Assembly (NCBI RefSeq): GCF_011578285.1
Contig: NZ_CP049916.1
Coordinates: 1,178,001 to 1,242,000, forward strand
DNA from: Acinetobacter lanii
GTDB taxonomy: Bacteria > Pseudomonadota > Gammaproteobacteria > Pseudomonadales > Moraxellaceae
Direction of reading: 5' to 3'
Length of the DNA: 64,000 nt
Under the pieces are notes generated by a model, which did not search any database, had not been told where the DNA came from, and was given only the letters and a program-made list of their open reading frames with translations. This document shows positions 46,616 through 57,032 of the stretch, piece by piece. A program made the position numbers and the translations under genes. Every line of letters begins with the position of its first letter. Position 1 is the stretch's first letter.

Positions 46616-46935
46616 TGTCAGCTCCTTACGGTTTTATGCAGCCCCTAACTTAAATGTTAGAAGCAAGGAGTCACAATTCAAAAAGCCTAAAAGACCAGAT
46701 CATTGTGTCGCAAAAAATTGCGAAGCTGTATTCTAGGCACTTTGCTTGAAAATTACAAGGAATGTCAGGCGAATTCCAAGAAGAATTTAAGGTTTTAGAA
46801 TTAATTAAAAATGTCTTTCTTACATAAAGTAAGTAAATGACTGAGAGAAATAAAGTGAAGAAAGCAGGGAGGGGTTTTGCTTAGATTATTTGTAAGAAGT
46901 GAAAAACAAAAAAGATAGAGTTGAACTCTATCTTT
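46616..46935. other. Intergenic region: rpsF leader and cyoE downstream region
   Basis: About 320 bp holding the rpsF promoter and a leader of roughly 110 nt, plus the cyoE terminator. No gene is visible. The leader could carry the S6:S18 autoregulatory structure known from other bacteria; I could not confirm the fold by eye. Confidence 0.55.
46730..46758 (-). promoter_or_regulatory. Probable promoter of the rpsF operon
   Basis: On the minus strand TTGTAA (46758-46753) and TAGAAT (46735-46730) are separated by exactly 17 bp, about 115 bp upstream of rpsF. Confidence 0.5.
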
Positions 46936-46937
46936 TT
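46908..46937 (-). terminator. Terminator after cyoE
   Basis: AAAAGATAGAGTT/AACTCTATCTTTT stem with a minimal loop. It overlaps the cyoE stop region and ends the cyoABCDE transcript. Confidence 0.85.
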
Positions 46938-47814
46938 AAAAAATTGGCAATTGCGGAGCAGGAGATAAAGCAATAAAGAAGAAGCTTATGCTTAACACGG
47001 TAATCAAAGTGACTGAGAAAAGGAAATAACGTTTTGCCCAGATTTGATCATTCTCTGCTTTGAAACCAATCACACTCAAATATAACCAATAAATACAGAG
47101 TGCATTTAAAATCACTAAATAGAACCAATGGGTATAACCAAATACAAAAAGTAAATTCATGCAAATGGTAAACAATACGACATAAATCAATGATTCGATT
47201 TTTGTGCGTAAAACTGAACGTGCCACGGGTAAAATCGGGACACCCGCATTTTTATAATCATCAAAACGATAAATTGCAATGGCCCATGAATGTGGCATTT
47301 GCCATAAAGCGTATCCGATAAAAATAAGTAATGCAGCTACATCAAACTGTTCTGCAACAGCGACATAACCAATGACAGGTGGACTTGCACCTGAAATGCT
47401 GCCTACAACAGTTTGGTGAATTGTTGTTCTCTTGGTCCAAAGACTGTAGAAAACCACATAAACCACAAAACCAATCAATGCAAATAAAACAGCATAAGCA
47501 TTAACGAGGAACCAAAGTAAAGCAAATCCTAAAACACCCAGCACTAAAGCGAATACTAAGGCAACGGAGGGTTTAATGGTTTTTTTTACTAAAGCCCGGT
47601 TTCGTGTGCGTTGCATTTTATGGTCGATATCTTGGTCGATCACATTGTTGACAACACAACCTGAAGCAACAACCAGTGTTGTTCCGAGTAGGGTGATAAA
47701 GAGGAGAAGGAGATCTATAGAGCCTTGGGTGGCTAAGAAATAGCCACCCAAAGTGGTAACGAAGTTACCAAATAGAATCCCTGGCTTAGTCAGGAATAAA
47801 TATTTTTTTAACAT
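46936..47814 (-). CDS. cyoE: Protohaem IX farnesyltransferase (haem O synthase)
   Basis: A 292-residue inner-membrane prenyltransferase of the UbiA family with about nine helices. It converts haem B to haem O for the bo3 oxidase. Conserved segments are NNVIDQDIDHKMQRTRNR (prenyl-diphosphate/Mg site) and YAVLFALIGFVVYV. It is the last gene of cyoABCDE, 10 bp after cyoD. Confidence 0.96.
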   Translation of the reverse strand: MLKKYLFLTKPGILFGNFVTTLGGYFLATQGSIDLLLLFITLLGTTLVVASGCVVNNVIDQDIDHKMQRTRNRALVKKTIKPSVALVFALVLGVLGFALLWFLVNAYAVLFALIGFVVYVVFYSLWTKRTTIHQTVVGSISGASPPVIGYVAVAEQFDVAALLIFIGYALWQMPHSWAIAIYRFDDYKNAGVPILPVARSVLRTKIESLIYVVLFTICMNLLFVFGYTHWFYLVILNALCIYWLYLSVIGFKAENDQIWAKRYFLFSVTLITVLSISFFFIALSPAPQLPIF

Positions 47815-47824
47815 GATGAGCTGA

Positions 47825-48154
47825 TTAGATCATCATATTAGAGTGTAGGTAATTCATGATCCATACAGAACCCACTAATAGAACAGCAATAGTAAGAATT
47901 GTATAAATAAACGCGACCACGTTCCAACGTTGTTCAGAAGATGAGTTCATGTGCAAGAAGAAAACTAATTGAACAAGAACCTGAGCAACAGCGGTAATTG
48001 CAATCACTGCAACAATCGCACCACGGCTGAAACTATCAGCATGCATTGCCATGTAGAAAGGAACTACAGTCAACAATACTGAAAGAATAAAACCTACAGT
48101 GTATTGCTTCACAGTACCGTGTGAAGCACCAGCAGCATTATGATCGTGACTCAT
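47825..48154 (-). CDS. cyoD: Cytochrome bo3 oxidase subunit IV
   Basis: A 109-residue membrane subunit with three hydrophobic helices, including FILSVLLTVVPFYMAMHAD and VLVQLVFFLHM. It assists assembly of the copper-containing subunit I. The ATG at 48154, overlapping the cyoC stop by one base (TAATG), gives the family length; the longer frame from 48199 runs inside cyoC. Confidence 0.95.
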   Translation of the reverse strand: MSHDHNAAGASHGTVKQYTVGFILSVLLTVVPFYMAMHADSFSRGAIVAVIAITAVAQVLVQLVFFLHMNSSSEQRWNVVAFIYTILTIAVLLVGSVWIMNYLHSNMMI

Positions 48155-48771
48155 TATAATACTCCCATCAAGTAGACTACGCTGAATACGCAGATCCAAA
48201 CGATGTCAAGGAAGTGCCAGAACAAGCTTAAGCAAGCTAGACGACGAGTGTTAGGAAGCGTCAAACCATTTTTCTTGATTTGAATCATTAACACGATCAT
48301 CCACACCAAACCAGATGTTACGTGAATACCGTGCGTACCAACTAAGGTAAAGAACGCAGATAAGAACGCACTGTGGCTTGGGCCATGGCCTTCGTGAACT
48401 AAATGAGAGAACTCATAAAGTTCCATACCGATGAATGATGCACCGAATACAAATGTGATTGCTAACCAAGCTAACACTTGACCAACATTCTTTTTGTAAG
48501 AAGCAAGTACTGCGAAACCAAAAGTTACAGATGAAATCAAGAGAGCAAAAGTTTCAGTTAAAACGAAACCTAAAGACTCACTGAAAAGATCATGTGGACT
48601 TGGTGTTCCCGCAGGAATATGGCTGCTTAAAACAGCGAAAGCGATGAAGAGTGTACCGAATAAAATCAAGTCACTCATCAAGTAAACCCAAAAACCGAAG
48701 ACTGTGATGTCAGTATCATCGTGATGATGATCATCATGTCCGTGGCTTTCGTGATGAAGTACTTCAGTCAT
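48154..48771 (-). CDS. cyoC: Cytochrome bo3 oxidase subunit III
   Basis: A 205-residue subunit III with five membrane helices. The histidine-rich N-terminus ([16 protein letters not shown]) is followed by [18 protein letters not shown], then the [22 protein letters not shown] region with the conserved glutamate. It lies 4 bp after cyoB and is translationally coupled to cyoD. Confidence 0.96.
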   Translation of the reverse strand: MTEVLHHESHGHDDHHHDDTDITVFGFWVYLMSDLILFGTLFIAFAVLSSHIPAGTPSPHDLFSESLGFVLTETFALLISSVTFGFAVLASYKKNVGQVLAWLAITFVFGASFIGMELYEFSHLVHEGHGPSHSAFLSAFFTLVGTHGIHVTSGLVWMIVLMIQIKKNGLTLPNTRRLACLSLFWHFLDIVWICVFSVVYLMGVL

Positions 48772-48775
48772 ATCC

Positions 48776-50767
48776 TTAGTCCTTCTTCAAATGTTTTTCA
48801 AGGATCGCATAGCGTTCGTTTTCAATACGTTCAACTTCAGCAGCTGGTACATAGTAGTCCACTTTCTTAGTGAAAGAAGAAACAATGAAAGTGATGATTG
48901 AAGCAGCGAATGAAACAACGACTAACCACCAAATATGCCAGATTAACGCAAAGCCCATTACAGTGATAACTAAGCCTAATACGATACCAGCAGCACGGTT
49001 TGTTGGCATGTGAACGTCTTCATAATGCGTTGGACGTGCATACGCAACACCATTCTCTTTGTCTGTCCAGAAGCGGTCGATACCGTCAGCTTGTGGAAGT
49101 ACAGCAAAGTTATAGAACGGAGCAGGAGATGAAGTCGCCCATTCAAGCGTACGACCATCCCAAGCATCACCTGTAACATCCAAGTGTTTGTCGCGTTGTA
49201 AGTAACCAACTACGATTTGAAGGATGAAAGAAGCAATACCACAAGCAACCAATACAGCACCGAACAAAGCGATCGCTAGGTACGGGTCCCAATCAGGGTT
49301 GTTGTAAGAGTTCAAACGACGAGTCATACCCATGAAACCAAGGATATAAAGTGGCATGAACGCAAAGTAGAAACCGAAGAACCAGAACCAGAAGCATGCT
49401 TTGCCCCAGAATTCACTCAATTTCCAACCAAACATTTTTGGCCAGTAGAAAGTGATACCTGCGAACATTGCGAATACTACACCACCAATAATTACGTTAT
49501 GGAAGTGGGCAATCAAGAACAATGAGTTATGTACCAAGAAGTCCGCTGGTGGCATAGCCATCAACACACCTGTTAAACCACCGATACCGAAAGTTACAAG
49601 GAAACCGATAGTCCAGTACATTGGAGATGTGAATGTAATACGACCCTTGTACATAGTGAACAACCAAGAGAAGATTTTCACACCAGTAGGAATCGCAATA
49701 ACCATGGTCATGATACCGAAGAACGAGTTAACGTTGGCACCTGAACCCATAGTGAAGAAATGGTGAACCCATACAACGAACGCAAGTACAGTAATTGCGA
49801 TAGTTGCATAAACCATTGATTTGTAGCCGAACAATGTTTTGCGAGAGAACACTGAAGTGACTTCTGAGAAAATACCAAATGCTGGTAATACCAAGATGTA
49901 AACTTCTGGGTGACCCCAAGTCCAAATCAAGTTCACGTACAACATTGGGCTACCGCCTAAGTCGTTTGTGAAGAAATGGAAACCGAAGTAGCGGTCAACC
50001 GTTAACATTGCAATTGTAGCTGTTAACACTGGGAATGATGCAATGATCAGAATCGCAGCACATAAAGATGTCCACGTAAAGATCGGCATATCCATAAGTT
50101 TCATACCAGGTGCACGCATTTTGATGATGGTAACGAAGAAGTTAACACCTGTTAAAAGCGTACCTAAACCTGAAACCTGAAGTGCCCAGATATAGTAGTC
50201 AACACCTGCACCTGGAGAGTATTCGATACCTGATAGAGGCGGGTAAGCCATCCAACCAGTTGCAGCGAATTCACCAATTGCGAGTGAAGCCATCATTAAG
50301 CCTGCAGCACCGGCGAATAACCAGAAGCTCAAAGAGTTTAATAATGGGAATGCAACGTCACGAGCACCGATCTGTAAAGGTACAGCGATGTTCATTAAGC
50401 CAACAACAAGACCCATCGCCACGAAGAAGATCATGATCACACCGTGTGCTGTGAAGATCTGGTCGTAATGTTCAGGGTGTAAGTAACCTTCACCGCCGCC
50501 TTTAGCGAGGAAAAGTTGTAAACGCATCATAATCGCATCGGCAAAACCACGCACAAGCATGATTGTCGATACCAATAGATACATGATACCAATTTTTTTA
50601 TGGTCTACAGAGGTAAACCATTCAGTCCAAAGGTAGTTCCATTTTTTGAAATAAGTGATCGCACCAACAACGGCGATACCACCTAAGATCATCATGGCAA
50701 CAGTTACCAACACGATTGGATCGTGCGGAATTGCTTCTGGACCTAACTTACCTAATAAGAAACTCAT
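48776..50767 (-). CDS. cyoB: Cytochrome bo3 oxidase subunit I
   Basis: A 663-residue catalytic subunit with about 15 membrane helices. It carries low-spin haem b, high-spin haem o and CuB. Recognisable segments are [14 protein letters not shown] (low-spin haem histidine), [17 protein letters not shown] (CuB histidine and cross-linked tyrosine) and HFHNVIIGG (haem-ligand histidines). It reduces oxygen to water and pumps protons, taking electrons from ubiquinol. It lies 3 bp after cyoA. Confidence 0.98.
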   Translation of the reverse strand: MSFLLGKLGPEAIPHDPIVLVTVAMMILGGIAVVGAITYFKKWNYLWTEWFTSVDHKKIGIMYLLVSTIMLVRGFADAIMMRLQLFLAKGGGEGYLHPEHYDQIFTAHGVIMIFFVAMGLVVGLMNIAVPLQIGARDVAFPLLNSLSFWLFAGAAGLMMASLAIGEFAATGWMAYPPLSGIEYSPGAGVDYYIWALQVSGLGTLLTGVNFFVTIIKMRAPGMKLMDMPIFTWTSLCAAILIIASFPVLTATIAMLTVDRYFGFHFFTNDLGGSPMLYVNLIWTWGHPEVYILVLPAFGIFSEVTSVFSRKTLFGYKSMVYATIAITVLAFVVWVHHFFTMGSGANVNSFFGIMTMVIAIPTGVKIFSWLFTMYKGRITFTSPMYWTIGFLVTFGIGGLTGVLMAMPPADFLVHNSLFLIAHFHNVIIGGVVFAMFAGITFYWPKMFGWKLSEFWGKACFWFWFFGFYFAFMPLYILGFMGMTRRLNSYNNPDWDPYLAIALFGAVLVACGIASFILQIVVGYLQRDKHLDVTGDAWDGRTLEWATSSPAPFYNFAVLPQADGIDRFWTDKENGVAYARPTHYEDVHMPTNRAAGIVLGLVITVMGFALIWHIWWLVVVSFAASIITFIVSSFTKKVDYYVPAAEVERIENERYAILEKHLKKD

Positions 50768-50770
50768 GTC

Positions 50771-51805
50771 TTATTCCTCTACAGAAGCCGCATGATCTAC
50801 ATGTGCTGCTTCAACCGCTGCTTTAGTGTCAGCATTGTTAAAGTTGCTCATGTATTTGTTGATCACAGATTCAAATAACTTCGGTTCTACTGAAGAATAG
50901 TAAGTCACAGGGTGTGGCTTTTTAGGATAAGGCTTCATTGCTTCAGCTTTAGCCTTTTCTTCAGGAGTAGTTGCATTTGCAATAATTGCTTCGATTTGAT
51001 GTGGAGAACGATCACCATCACGTAACGCCGCAAATTCAACTTTATCCAAAATGCCTTTTTGAACAGCTTCTGGATTTACTGAAGTACCGTTACCTGCTTT
51101 GATTGCAGCAACCCATTCAGCAAATTGAGCTTCACTTACAGAGTGAGCCAAGAAGTGCATTTGCGAGAAACCATAACCCGAGTAGTTTGATGAGAAACCA
51201 CGGTATACGCCTTGTTCATCAGCAAGCATATGAAGTTTGGTTTGCATACCCGCCATTGCATAGACCTGACCTGCTAACTGTGGAATGAAGAATGAGTTCA
51301 TTGTGAAGTTAGAAGTGATTTTGAAGTTAACTGGAGTTTTTTCTGGGAAACGTACTTCGTTAACAGTTGCAATTTCTTGTTCAGGGTAAACGAAGATCCA
51401 TTTGAACTGTTCAGCGATAACTTGAACGGTTACAGGAGCTTTGTCACTCTCAAGTGGACGGTATGGGTCATACTTGTGGGAACCCCACCAAGTTAACCAT
51501 GCAAGAATACCAATAATAATTACAGGAATACCCCAAACAACGATTTCAATCGTAGTTGAGTGTGCCCATGTTGGTTTATAGTCTGCATCTTTATTTGACG
51601 CGCGATATTTCCAACCAAACCACAATGCCATTACTGCAGATGGAATAACCACCAACAGCATTAGGTAAATCGCAGTCATCATTAGGTTACTTTGACCTGC
51701 AGCGACTGGACCTTTTGAGTTTAGAAGTACTAAATCACCACCACACCCAGTTAAGAGTGCAGCAAGCGTTGATAAAGACAATACAGCTAAAGTCGTTTGT
51801 CTCAT
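50771..51805 (-). CDS. cyoA: Cytochrome bo3 oxidase subunit II
   Basis: A 344-residue lipoprotein subunit. The lipobox LLTGC is near residues 18-22. Two membrane helices follow, then a periplasmic cupredoxin domain (IAEQFKWIFVYPEQ to FSSNYSGYGFSQMHF) lacking the CuA ligands, as expected for quinol oxidases. The ATG at 51805 has GAGG upstream and starts the signal peptide; the frame from 51937 adds 44 residues of non-protein character. It is the first gene of cyoABCDE. Confidence 0.96.
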   Translation of the reverse strand: MRQTTLAVLSLSTLAALLTGCGGDLVLLNSKGPVAAGQSNLMMTAIYLMLLVVIPSAVMALWFGWKYRASNKDADYKPTWAHSTTIEIVVWGIPVIIIGILAWLTWWGSHKYDPYRPLESDKAPVTVQVIAEQFKWIFVYPEQEIATVNEVRFPEKTPVNFKITSNFTMNSFFIPQLAGQVYAMAGMQTKLHMLADEQGVYRGFSSNYSGYGFSQMHFLAHSVSEAQFAEWVAAIKAGNGTSVNPEAVQKGILDKVEFAALRDGDRSPHQIEAIIANATTPEEKAKAEAMKPYPKKPHPVTYYSSVEPKLFESVINKYMSNFNNADTKAAVEAAHVDHAASVEE

Positions 51806-51885
51806 TTTACAACCTCGGTGAAGAGTCCCATTCCCTAAAATTAATTTATGGGATAGCGAATAAAGTGTCACATGATTGAGAACAT

Positions 51886-52015
51886 TCTCACATCGTGAGA
51901 GTTCGCAATCATGAAACACCGCTACGTTGTGGTGCATTATGCCCTAATTAGAGCAACTAAGCTATACATAAAGTAGTATTGACTTAGTTGACTAATCCCG
52001 ATATTTATAGTCAAC
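51886..52015. promoter_or_regulatory. Inverted repeats in the cyo leader
   Basis: Two symmetric sites lie upstream of cyoA: TCTCAC-ATC-GTGAGA at 51886-51900, and GTTGACTA/TAGTCAAC at 51987-51994 and 52008-52015 with a 13-bp gap. They are candidate regulator-binding sites for oxygen or redox control, but no regulator can be named. Confidence 0.4.
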
Positions 52016-52098
52016 TTTAAAATGCTTGACTTATCTTTCTTTTTTTAAATCAATGAAATAGAAAAATCACATTGAAATTAAGCGTTTAGCTGATGGTG

Positions 52099-52896
52099 TT
52101 AATTTTGACGCTTAATGACCTTGGTTTTGGCTAATTTATCGTGCAGTGTTTGACGTTTTTTACTCAAAGCGAACACATGGTCAACAACCGTGATAAATGG
52201 AAAGAAAACCAGATTCAAAACGATAAAAATCACACTTCTTAAGCTAAATCCGCGCATTAAGTTTACTTTTTGATCTGTTTCTGCATCTACAATTTGAATC
52301 TTAACAAGTTTCTTACCAATACTTTGTCCGCTTTTTGAAATAAATATTGCTTGCATAATAAGCATCAAAACAACGTAAATTCCCATTGCTTGCCAAGCTT
52401 CCATTGGAATTAATGAAAATAGCTCACTTTGGAGTGCAATGGCTTGATCAGAAGTGGTCGCAGCTTGCATCTTTTGTTGAATCACAGCCAATTGATCTAT
52501 TTGACTTTTGTCCAAAAAGAATGAGGGCATCGCAAGGCTTGGAATCCAAAATAAAAAATCGATCAATTTTGCTGCAACCCGAGAGCCAATAGAGGCTAAT
52601 TCAGGCTTATTTTTTTTATTTACGCCGATATGACGAATTGTAGGGTTTTGATCAGCATTTGAATTGTTATTATTTAATCTATTATCAGATGGTGATAAAT
52701 TGCTATTTTGTTGGTAACCGATGGGTTCAAACACCAATTTTCCTTGAGTGATTTCACCTAAAGCTTTCCATTCAGGCATTCCTTGGTACCACGCTAAATC
52801 AGTCAGGAGTACCTGTTGGCTTGCGAGCATTTGATTGATTTGCTCAACGGTATAAGGACCAGCTTGTTGATTATTTCGCGCCAAGTAAATTTGCAT
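52099..52896 (-). CDS. GYF_2/RDD-domain membrane protein
   Basis: A 265-residue protein. The N-terminal GYF_2 domain (YLARNNQQAGPYTVEQINQM, then TDLAWYQGMPEWKALGE) spans about residues 1-52. An asparagine-rich linker follows, then an RDD membrane domain with the family arginine and aspartates in GSRVAAKLIDFLFW and GKKLVKIQIVDAETDQ, and two or three helices. GYF-like domains bind proline-rich peptides in eukaryotes, but the bacterial role is unknown; some RDD proteins are ion exchangers. Confidence 0.88.
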   Translation of the reverse strand: MQIYLARNNQQAGPYTVEQINQMLASQQVLLTDLAWYQGMPEWKALGEITQGKLVFEPIGYQQNSNLSPSDNRLNNNNSNADQNPTIRHIGVNKKNKPELASIGSRVAAKLIDFLFWIPSLAMPSFFLDKSQIDQLAVIQQKMQAATTSDQAIALQSELFSLIPMEAWQAMGIYVVLMLIMQAIFISKSGQSIGKKLVKIQIVDAETDQKVNLMRGFSLRSVIFIVLNLVFFPFITVVDHVFALSKKRQTLHDKLAKTKVIKRQN

Positions 52897-52933
52897 AAAC
52901 TAACATCTCAAACGAATTCTAAAAATAGTGGAC

Positions 52934-52964
52934 AAAAAAAAGACCCACGAATGGGTCTTTTTTT
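52934..52964 (-). terminator. Terminator after ppsA
   Basis: AAAAAGACCCA/TGGGTCTTTTT perfect stem with a CGAA loop. Confidence 0.9.
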
Positions 52965-52972
52965 AACACGTT

Positions 52973-55354
52973 TTACTGTGCTTGTTTAGTCTTTTCTTCA
53001 GCAAGGAAGAACCAAGTATCTAAAACAGAGTCTGGGTTTAATGAAACTGATTCAATACCTTGTTCCATGAGCCAAAGTGCAAGATCTGGGTGATCCGAAG
53101 GACCTTGACCACAGATACCCACATATTTACCCGCTTTACGGCAAGCATGGATCGCCATAGAAAGAAGTGCTTTCACTGCAGGATCACGTTCATCAAATAA
53201 ATGAGACACAATGCCTGAGTCACGGTCTAGACCAAGCGTCAATTGAGTTAAGTCATTTGAACCGATAGAGAAACCATCGAAGTGTTCAAGGAATTGTTCA
53301 GCTAATAATGCATTGGTTGGTAATTCACACATCATGATCACTTTAAGGCCGTTCTCGCCACGTTTAAGACCGTTTTGACCCAATAGCTCAATCACACGTT
53401 TCGCTTCAGCTACGGTACGTACAAAAGGAATCATGATTTGGATGTTGGTTAAGCCCATTTCGTCACGCGCTTTTTTCAAGGCACGGCATTCAAGCTCAAA
53501 ACAGTCACGGAAGTTATCAGATACATAACGACTCGCACCACGGAAGCCCAACATTGGGTTTTCTTCTTCAGGCTCGTATAACTTACCGCCAATCAAGTTT
53601 GCATATTCGTTTGACTTAAAGTCAGACATACGAACGATCACTGGCTTATCAGCAAATGCTGCAGCAAGGGTGGAAATGCCTTCAACCAATTTTTCAACGT
53701 AGAACTCAACAGGAGATGCATAACCTGCAGTACGTGCCATCACAGCGGCACGTGTTTCGCGTGGCAGACTGTCAATGTTGAGTAAGGCTTTAGGATGCAC
53801 ACCGATCATACGGTTAATGATGAATTCTAAACGTGCTAGACCGATACCCGCATTTGGAATTTGCGCGAAGTCGAATGCACGGTCAGGGTTACCGACGTTC
53901 ATCATCACTTTAAATGGTAAATCTGGCATGGATTCAATTGAATTGCGTTGTACTTCAAAGTCCAAAGCGCCTTCATAGATGAAACCTGTATCACCTTCAG
54001 CACAAGATACAGTCACTTCTTGACCATCAACAAGCAATTCTGTTGCGTTACCACAACCGACGATTGCTGGTACGCCCAGTTCACGTGCAATGATCGCAGC
54101 GTGACAGGTACGACCACCACGGTTGGTGACAATCGCAGCAGCACGTTTCATTACTGGTTCCCAATCTGGGTCAGTCATGTCTGATACAAGTACGTCACCG
54201 TCTTGTACTTTGTCCATTTCACGGATTGAAGAGACAATACGTACACGACCAGAACCAATACGTTGACCGATTGAACGACCTTCACATAAAACAGTACCTT
54301 TTTGTTTGAGTAGGTAGCGTTCCATCGTGCCGACATTTTCACGGCTCTTCACTGTTTCTGGACGTGCTTGAACGATATAGATTTGACCGTCGTCACCATC
54401 TTTTGCCCATTCGATGTCCATTGGCGCACCGTAATGTTGTTCGATGATCATGGCTTGTTTAGCTAAGTTTTCAAGTTCAGCATCCGTTAATGCAAATTGT
54501 TGACGTTCTTGTTTTTCAACATCAACAACAACAACCGACTTACCTGCAGAACCTTCTTCACCATAAATCATTTTTTGGTGTTTAGAACCGAGGTTACGAC
54601 GGATCACAGCATGTTTACCTGCGTTCAATAACGGTTTAGACAGGTAGAATTCATCCGGATTCACCGCACCTTGAACCACCATTTCACCCAAACCATAAGA
54701 TGCAGTCACGAACACTACATCACGGAAACCTGATTCAGTGTCGAGGGTAAACATTACACCCGCAGCACCTGTTTCAGAGCGAACCATGCGCTGAATACCA
54801 GCAGACAGGGCAACGATGTCATGATCAAAGTTTTGGTGTACACGGTACGCAATTGCACGGTCGTTATACAAAGATGCAAACACTTCTTTGATCGCGATTA
54901 GAACGTTATCGATCCCACGGATATTTAAGAAAGTTTCTTGTTGACCCGCAAAAGATGCATCGGGTAAGTCTTCCGCTGTTGCTGAAGAGCGTACAGCCAC
55001 CGCAATATGTGGGTTACCAATCGACAAAGTCGCGAATGCTTCGCGAACTTCTTTTTCTAAAGCAGGAGTAAGTGGCGTATCTACGATCCATTTACGAATT
55101 TTGGCACCTGTTTCAGCCAGTGCGTTTACATCATCTACATTCAGCTGTTTCAATTCAGCAGAGATTTTTGCGTTTAAACCACTTTGTTCTAGGAATTCAC
55201 GGTATGCAGCAGCAGTAGTCGCAAAACCACCTGGAACTGAAACGCCAGCATTTGCTAAATGACTGATCATTTCTCCAAGTGAAGAGTTTTTACCACCCAC
55301 GATCTCAACGTCGTGTTTACCTAATTTTTCCAGACCGATTACGCGTGCTTCCAA
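52973..55354 (-). CDS. ppsA: Phosphoenolpyruvate synthase
   Basis: A 793-residue enzyme making PEP from pyruvate and ATP for gluconeogenesis. The ATP-binding domain includes [12 protein letters not shown] and [22 protein letters not shown]. The phosphohistidine domain has the catalytic GGRTCHAAI, and the C-terminal PEP/pyruvate domain ends with [16 protein letters not shown] after the active-site ICGQGPSD. The start is very likely TTG at 55354, with GTGGAG 8 bases upstream, giving the family N-terminus; a longer frame from 55411 adds 19 unlikely residues. It is divergent from its regulator ppsR. Confidence 0.95.
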   Translation of the reverse strand: MEARVIGLEKLGKHDVEIVGGKNSSLGEMISHLANAGVSVPGGFATTAAAYREFLEQSGLNAKISAELKQLNVDDVNALAETGAKIRKWIVDTPLTPALEKEVREAFATLSIGNPHIAVAVRSSATAEDLPDASFAGQQETFLNIRGIDNVLIAIKEVFASLYNDRAIAYRVHQNFDHDIVALSAGIQRMVRSETGAAGVMFTLDTESGFRDVVFVTASYGLGEMVVQGAVNPDEFYLSKPLLNAGKHAVIRRNLGSKHQKMIYGEEGSAGKSVVVVDVEKQERQQFALTDAELENLAKQAMIIEQHYGAPMDIEWAKDGDDGQIYIVQARPETVKSRENVGTMERYLLKQKGTVLCEGRSIGQRIGSGRVRIVSSIREMDKVQDGDVLVSDMTDPDWEPVMKRAAAIVTNRGGRTCHAAIIARELGVPAIVGCGNATELLVDGQEVTVSCAEGDTGFIYEGALDFEVQRNSIESMPDLPFKVMMNVGNPDRAFDFAQIPNAGIGLARLEFIINRMIGVHPKALLNIDSLPRETRAAVMARTAGYASPVEFYVEKLVEGISTLAAAFADKPVIVRMSDFKSNEYANLIGGKLYEPEEENPMLGFRGASRYVSDNFRDCFELECRALKKARDEMGLTNIQIMIPFVRTVAEAKRVIELLGQNGLKRGENGLKVIMMCELPTNALLAEQFLEHFDGFSIGSNDLTQLTLGLDRDSGIVSHLFDERDPAVKALLSMAIHACRKAGKYVGICGQGPSDHPDLALWLMEQGIESVSLNPDSVLDTWFFLAEEKTKQAQ

Positions 55355-55508
55355 AGTTGTTACTCCACTTATGCAGTATTTATCACCATCTTGGCATGAT
55401 GATTTTGACAAAAACTCAGTAAAAATATTTTACTAAGCGACAGCCATGTAAGATCAGTTTACTATAAAGATTATACTGTACTTAAACAAATTTTTAAGGA
55501 GATTTTTA

Positions 55509-56345
55509 ATGTCGGAAAGTAAAGAAATTAAAAGGAGCGTTTTTTTCATTTCTGATGGAACAGCCATTACTGCAGAAACCTTAGGTCACTCATTATTGGC
55601 TCAATTTCCGCACGTCACTTTTGACATTCATATCATTCCTTATATTAGCTCAGAAGAAGCAGCCACAAGCGTTGTAGCCGAAATTAACAAACGTGCAGAG
55701 ATCGACGGAGAGCCACCTTTGGTGTTTGACACATTGGTCGATCCTTATGTACGAGACATCATTAATACCGCCAATGCGATTAATTTAGATGTGTTCGAGG
55801 GGCTCATCAGTAAGCTATCTGAAGTGCTTGAAACAGAGCCTACAACTTTAGTCGGACAAACGCATGCGGTGACCGATTCAGAGTCATATAAAGCACGTAT
55901 TGATGCAGTACATTTTGCACTCGATAATGATGATGGTGCCCGTACTCGACATTACGATAAAGCTGACCTGATTTTGATTGGGGTCTCACGTTCGGGTAAA
56001 ACACCGACCTCTATTTATTTGTCGCTGCAATTTGGTATTCGGGTCGCAAACTATCCGTTGACTGAAGAAGACTTAGATGACAACCGACTGCCTGCTGTTT
56101 TGAAAGAACATAAACACAAGTTGTTTGGTCTAATGATTGATGCTGAAAGGCTTGTAGCAATTCGTTCTGAACGTAAAGCCAATAGCCGTTATGCCAGTTT
56201 TAGACAGTGTGAGATGGAACTGCGTGCAGTTGAAGGGATTTATATTTCGGAAGGCATTAAATTTTTAAACGTCTCAGAAATGTCGATTGAGGAAATTTCA
56301 ACACGTGTTTTACAAATGACAGGTCTTAAACGTCGTATTGGTTAA
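55509..56345 (+). CDS. ppsR: PEP synthase regulatory protein (bifunctional kinase/pyrophosphorylase)
   Basis: A 278-residue DUF299-family protein. It inactivates PEP synthase by ADP-dependent phosphorylation of a threonine next to the catalytic histidine and reactivates it by phosphate-dependent removal. The P-loop-like motif GVSRSGKTPTSIYLS is near residues 158-172, and the C-terminal EISTRVLQMTGLKRR segment is typical. AAGGAG lies just before the ATG. Divergent placement from ppsA matches E. coli and many proteobacteria. Confidence 0.95.
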   Translation: MSESKEIKRSVFFISDGTAITAETLGHSLLAQFPHVTFDIHIIPYISSEEAATSVVAEINKRAEIDGEPPLVFDTLVDPYVRDIINTANAINLDVFEGLISKLSEVLETEPTTLVGQTHAVTDSESYKARIDAVHFALDNDDGARTRHYDKADLILIGVSRSGKTPTSIYLSLQFGIRVANYPLTEEDLDDNRLPAVLKEHKHKLFGLMIDAERLVAIRSERKANSRYASFRQCEMELRAVEGIYISEGIKFLNVSEMSIEEISTRVLQMTGLKRRIG

Positions 56346-56374
56346 GTCCGTCATGTTGTCGCTAGTTGTGGAAG

Positions 56375-56403
56375 AAAAGAGCTAAATTGATTTGGCTCTT
56401 TTT
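56375..56403 (+). terminator. Terminator after ppsR
   Basis: AAAAGAGC/GCTCTTTT stem with an A/T-rich loop and a T-run. Confidence 0.8.
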
Positions 56404-57032
56404 GATGATTATCTAGCTCAAAATCATATAATTTTTGTATTAATTGTTAATAAAGGCTTATAAATTTTACAAGAAAAGTGCTTTATTTATTCTTAAGAGG
56501 CCTCGATCTTCCTTAGAATTTGACCCATTATAAATAAAATAAATAATCGGCTTTGTTCGATGTTTAAATCATCAACTTAGCCATTTTTTTATGTTCAAGC
56601 GCCTAATATTTAATCTTTAGCTAGGATTTTTTTTAAGTTTTTAGGATTGAAAATAGACTGAAATCACGCAGAAAAATAATACCAAACACAAAATCAGGAT
56701 AAAAATTGACTCATTTGACGCAACATTTTGTTTTCTGGTCATGGAATTTTGAAGTGCAATGGATTCTTTTTAACACGATATTGAAGTAATGATAATGAAA
56801 TAATTTAGTTTTACTTACATAGAGCAACATAAAAACCATACAAAGATTAAGAGATTTTTTTATGTACTTTGATCATTATTCAATAGAGGATTGTTTTTTG
56901 AGAATTTAATCAAAAAATAAACAATTTTAGGCATTACATTAGATAACGATAATTTTGATAGGGTTTGCATAAGATTCGAAAAACTTGAGTAAACACTCAT
57001 TTTTTGATGAAGAACTTAATGTGAACTCTATA
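56404..57032. other. Long AT-rich leader of the pga operon
   Basis: About 630 bp without a gene between the ppsR terminator and pgaA. It is unusually AT-rich with many short A- and T-runs, as expected of curved, H-NS-bound regulatory DNA. No binding site is clear enough to name. The pga promoter must lie here. Confidence 0.5.

Noticed and set aside
51806..51937. 44-residue extension of CyoA
   Set aside because: The lipoprotein signal peptide must start at 51805, where a GAGG site is present.
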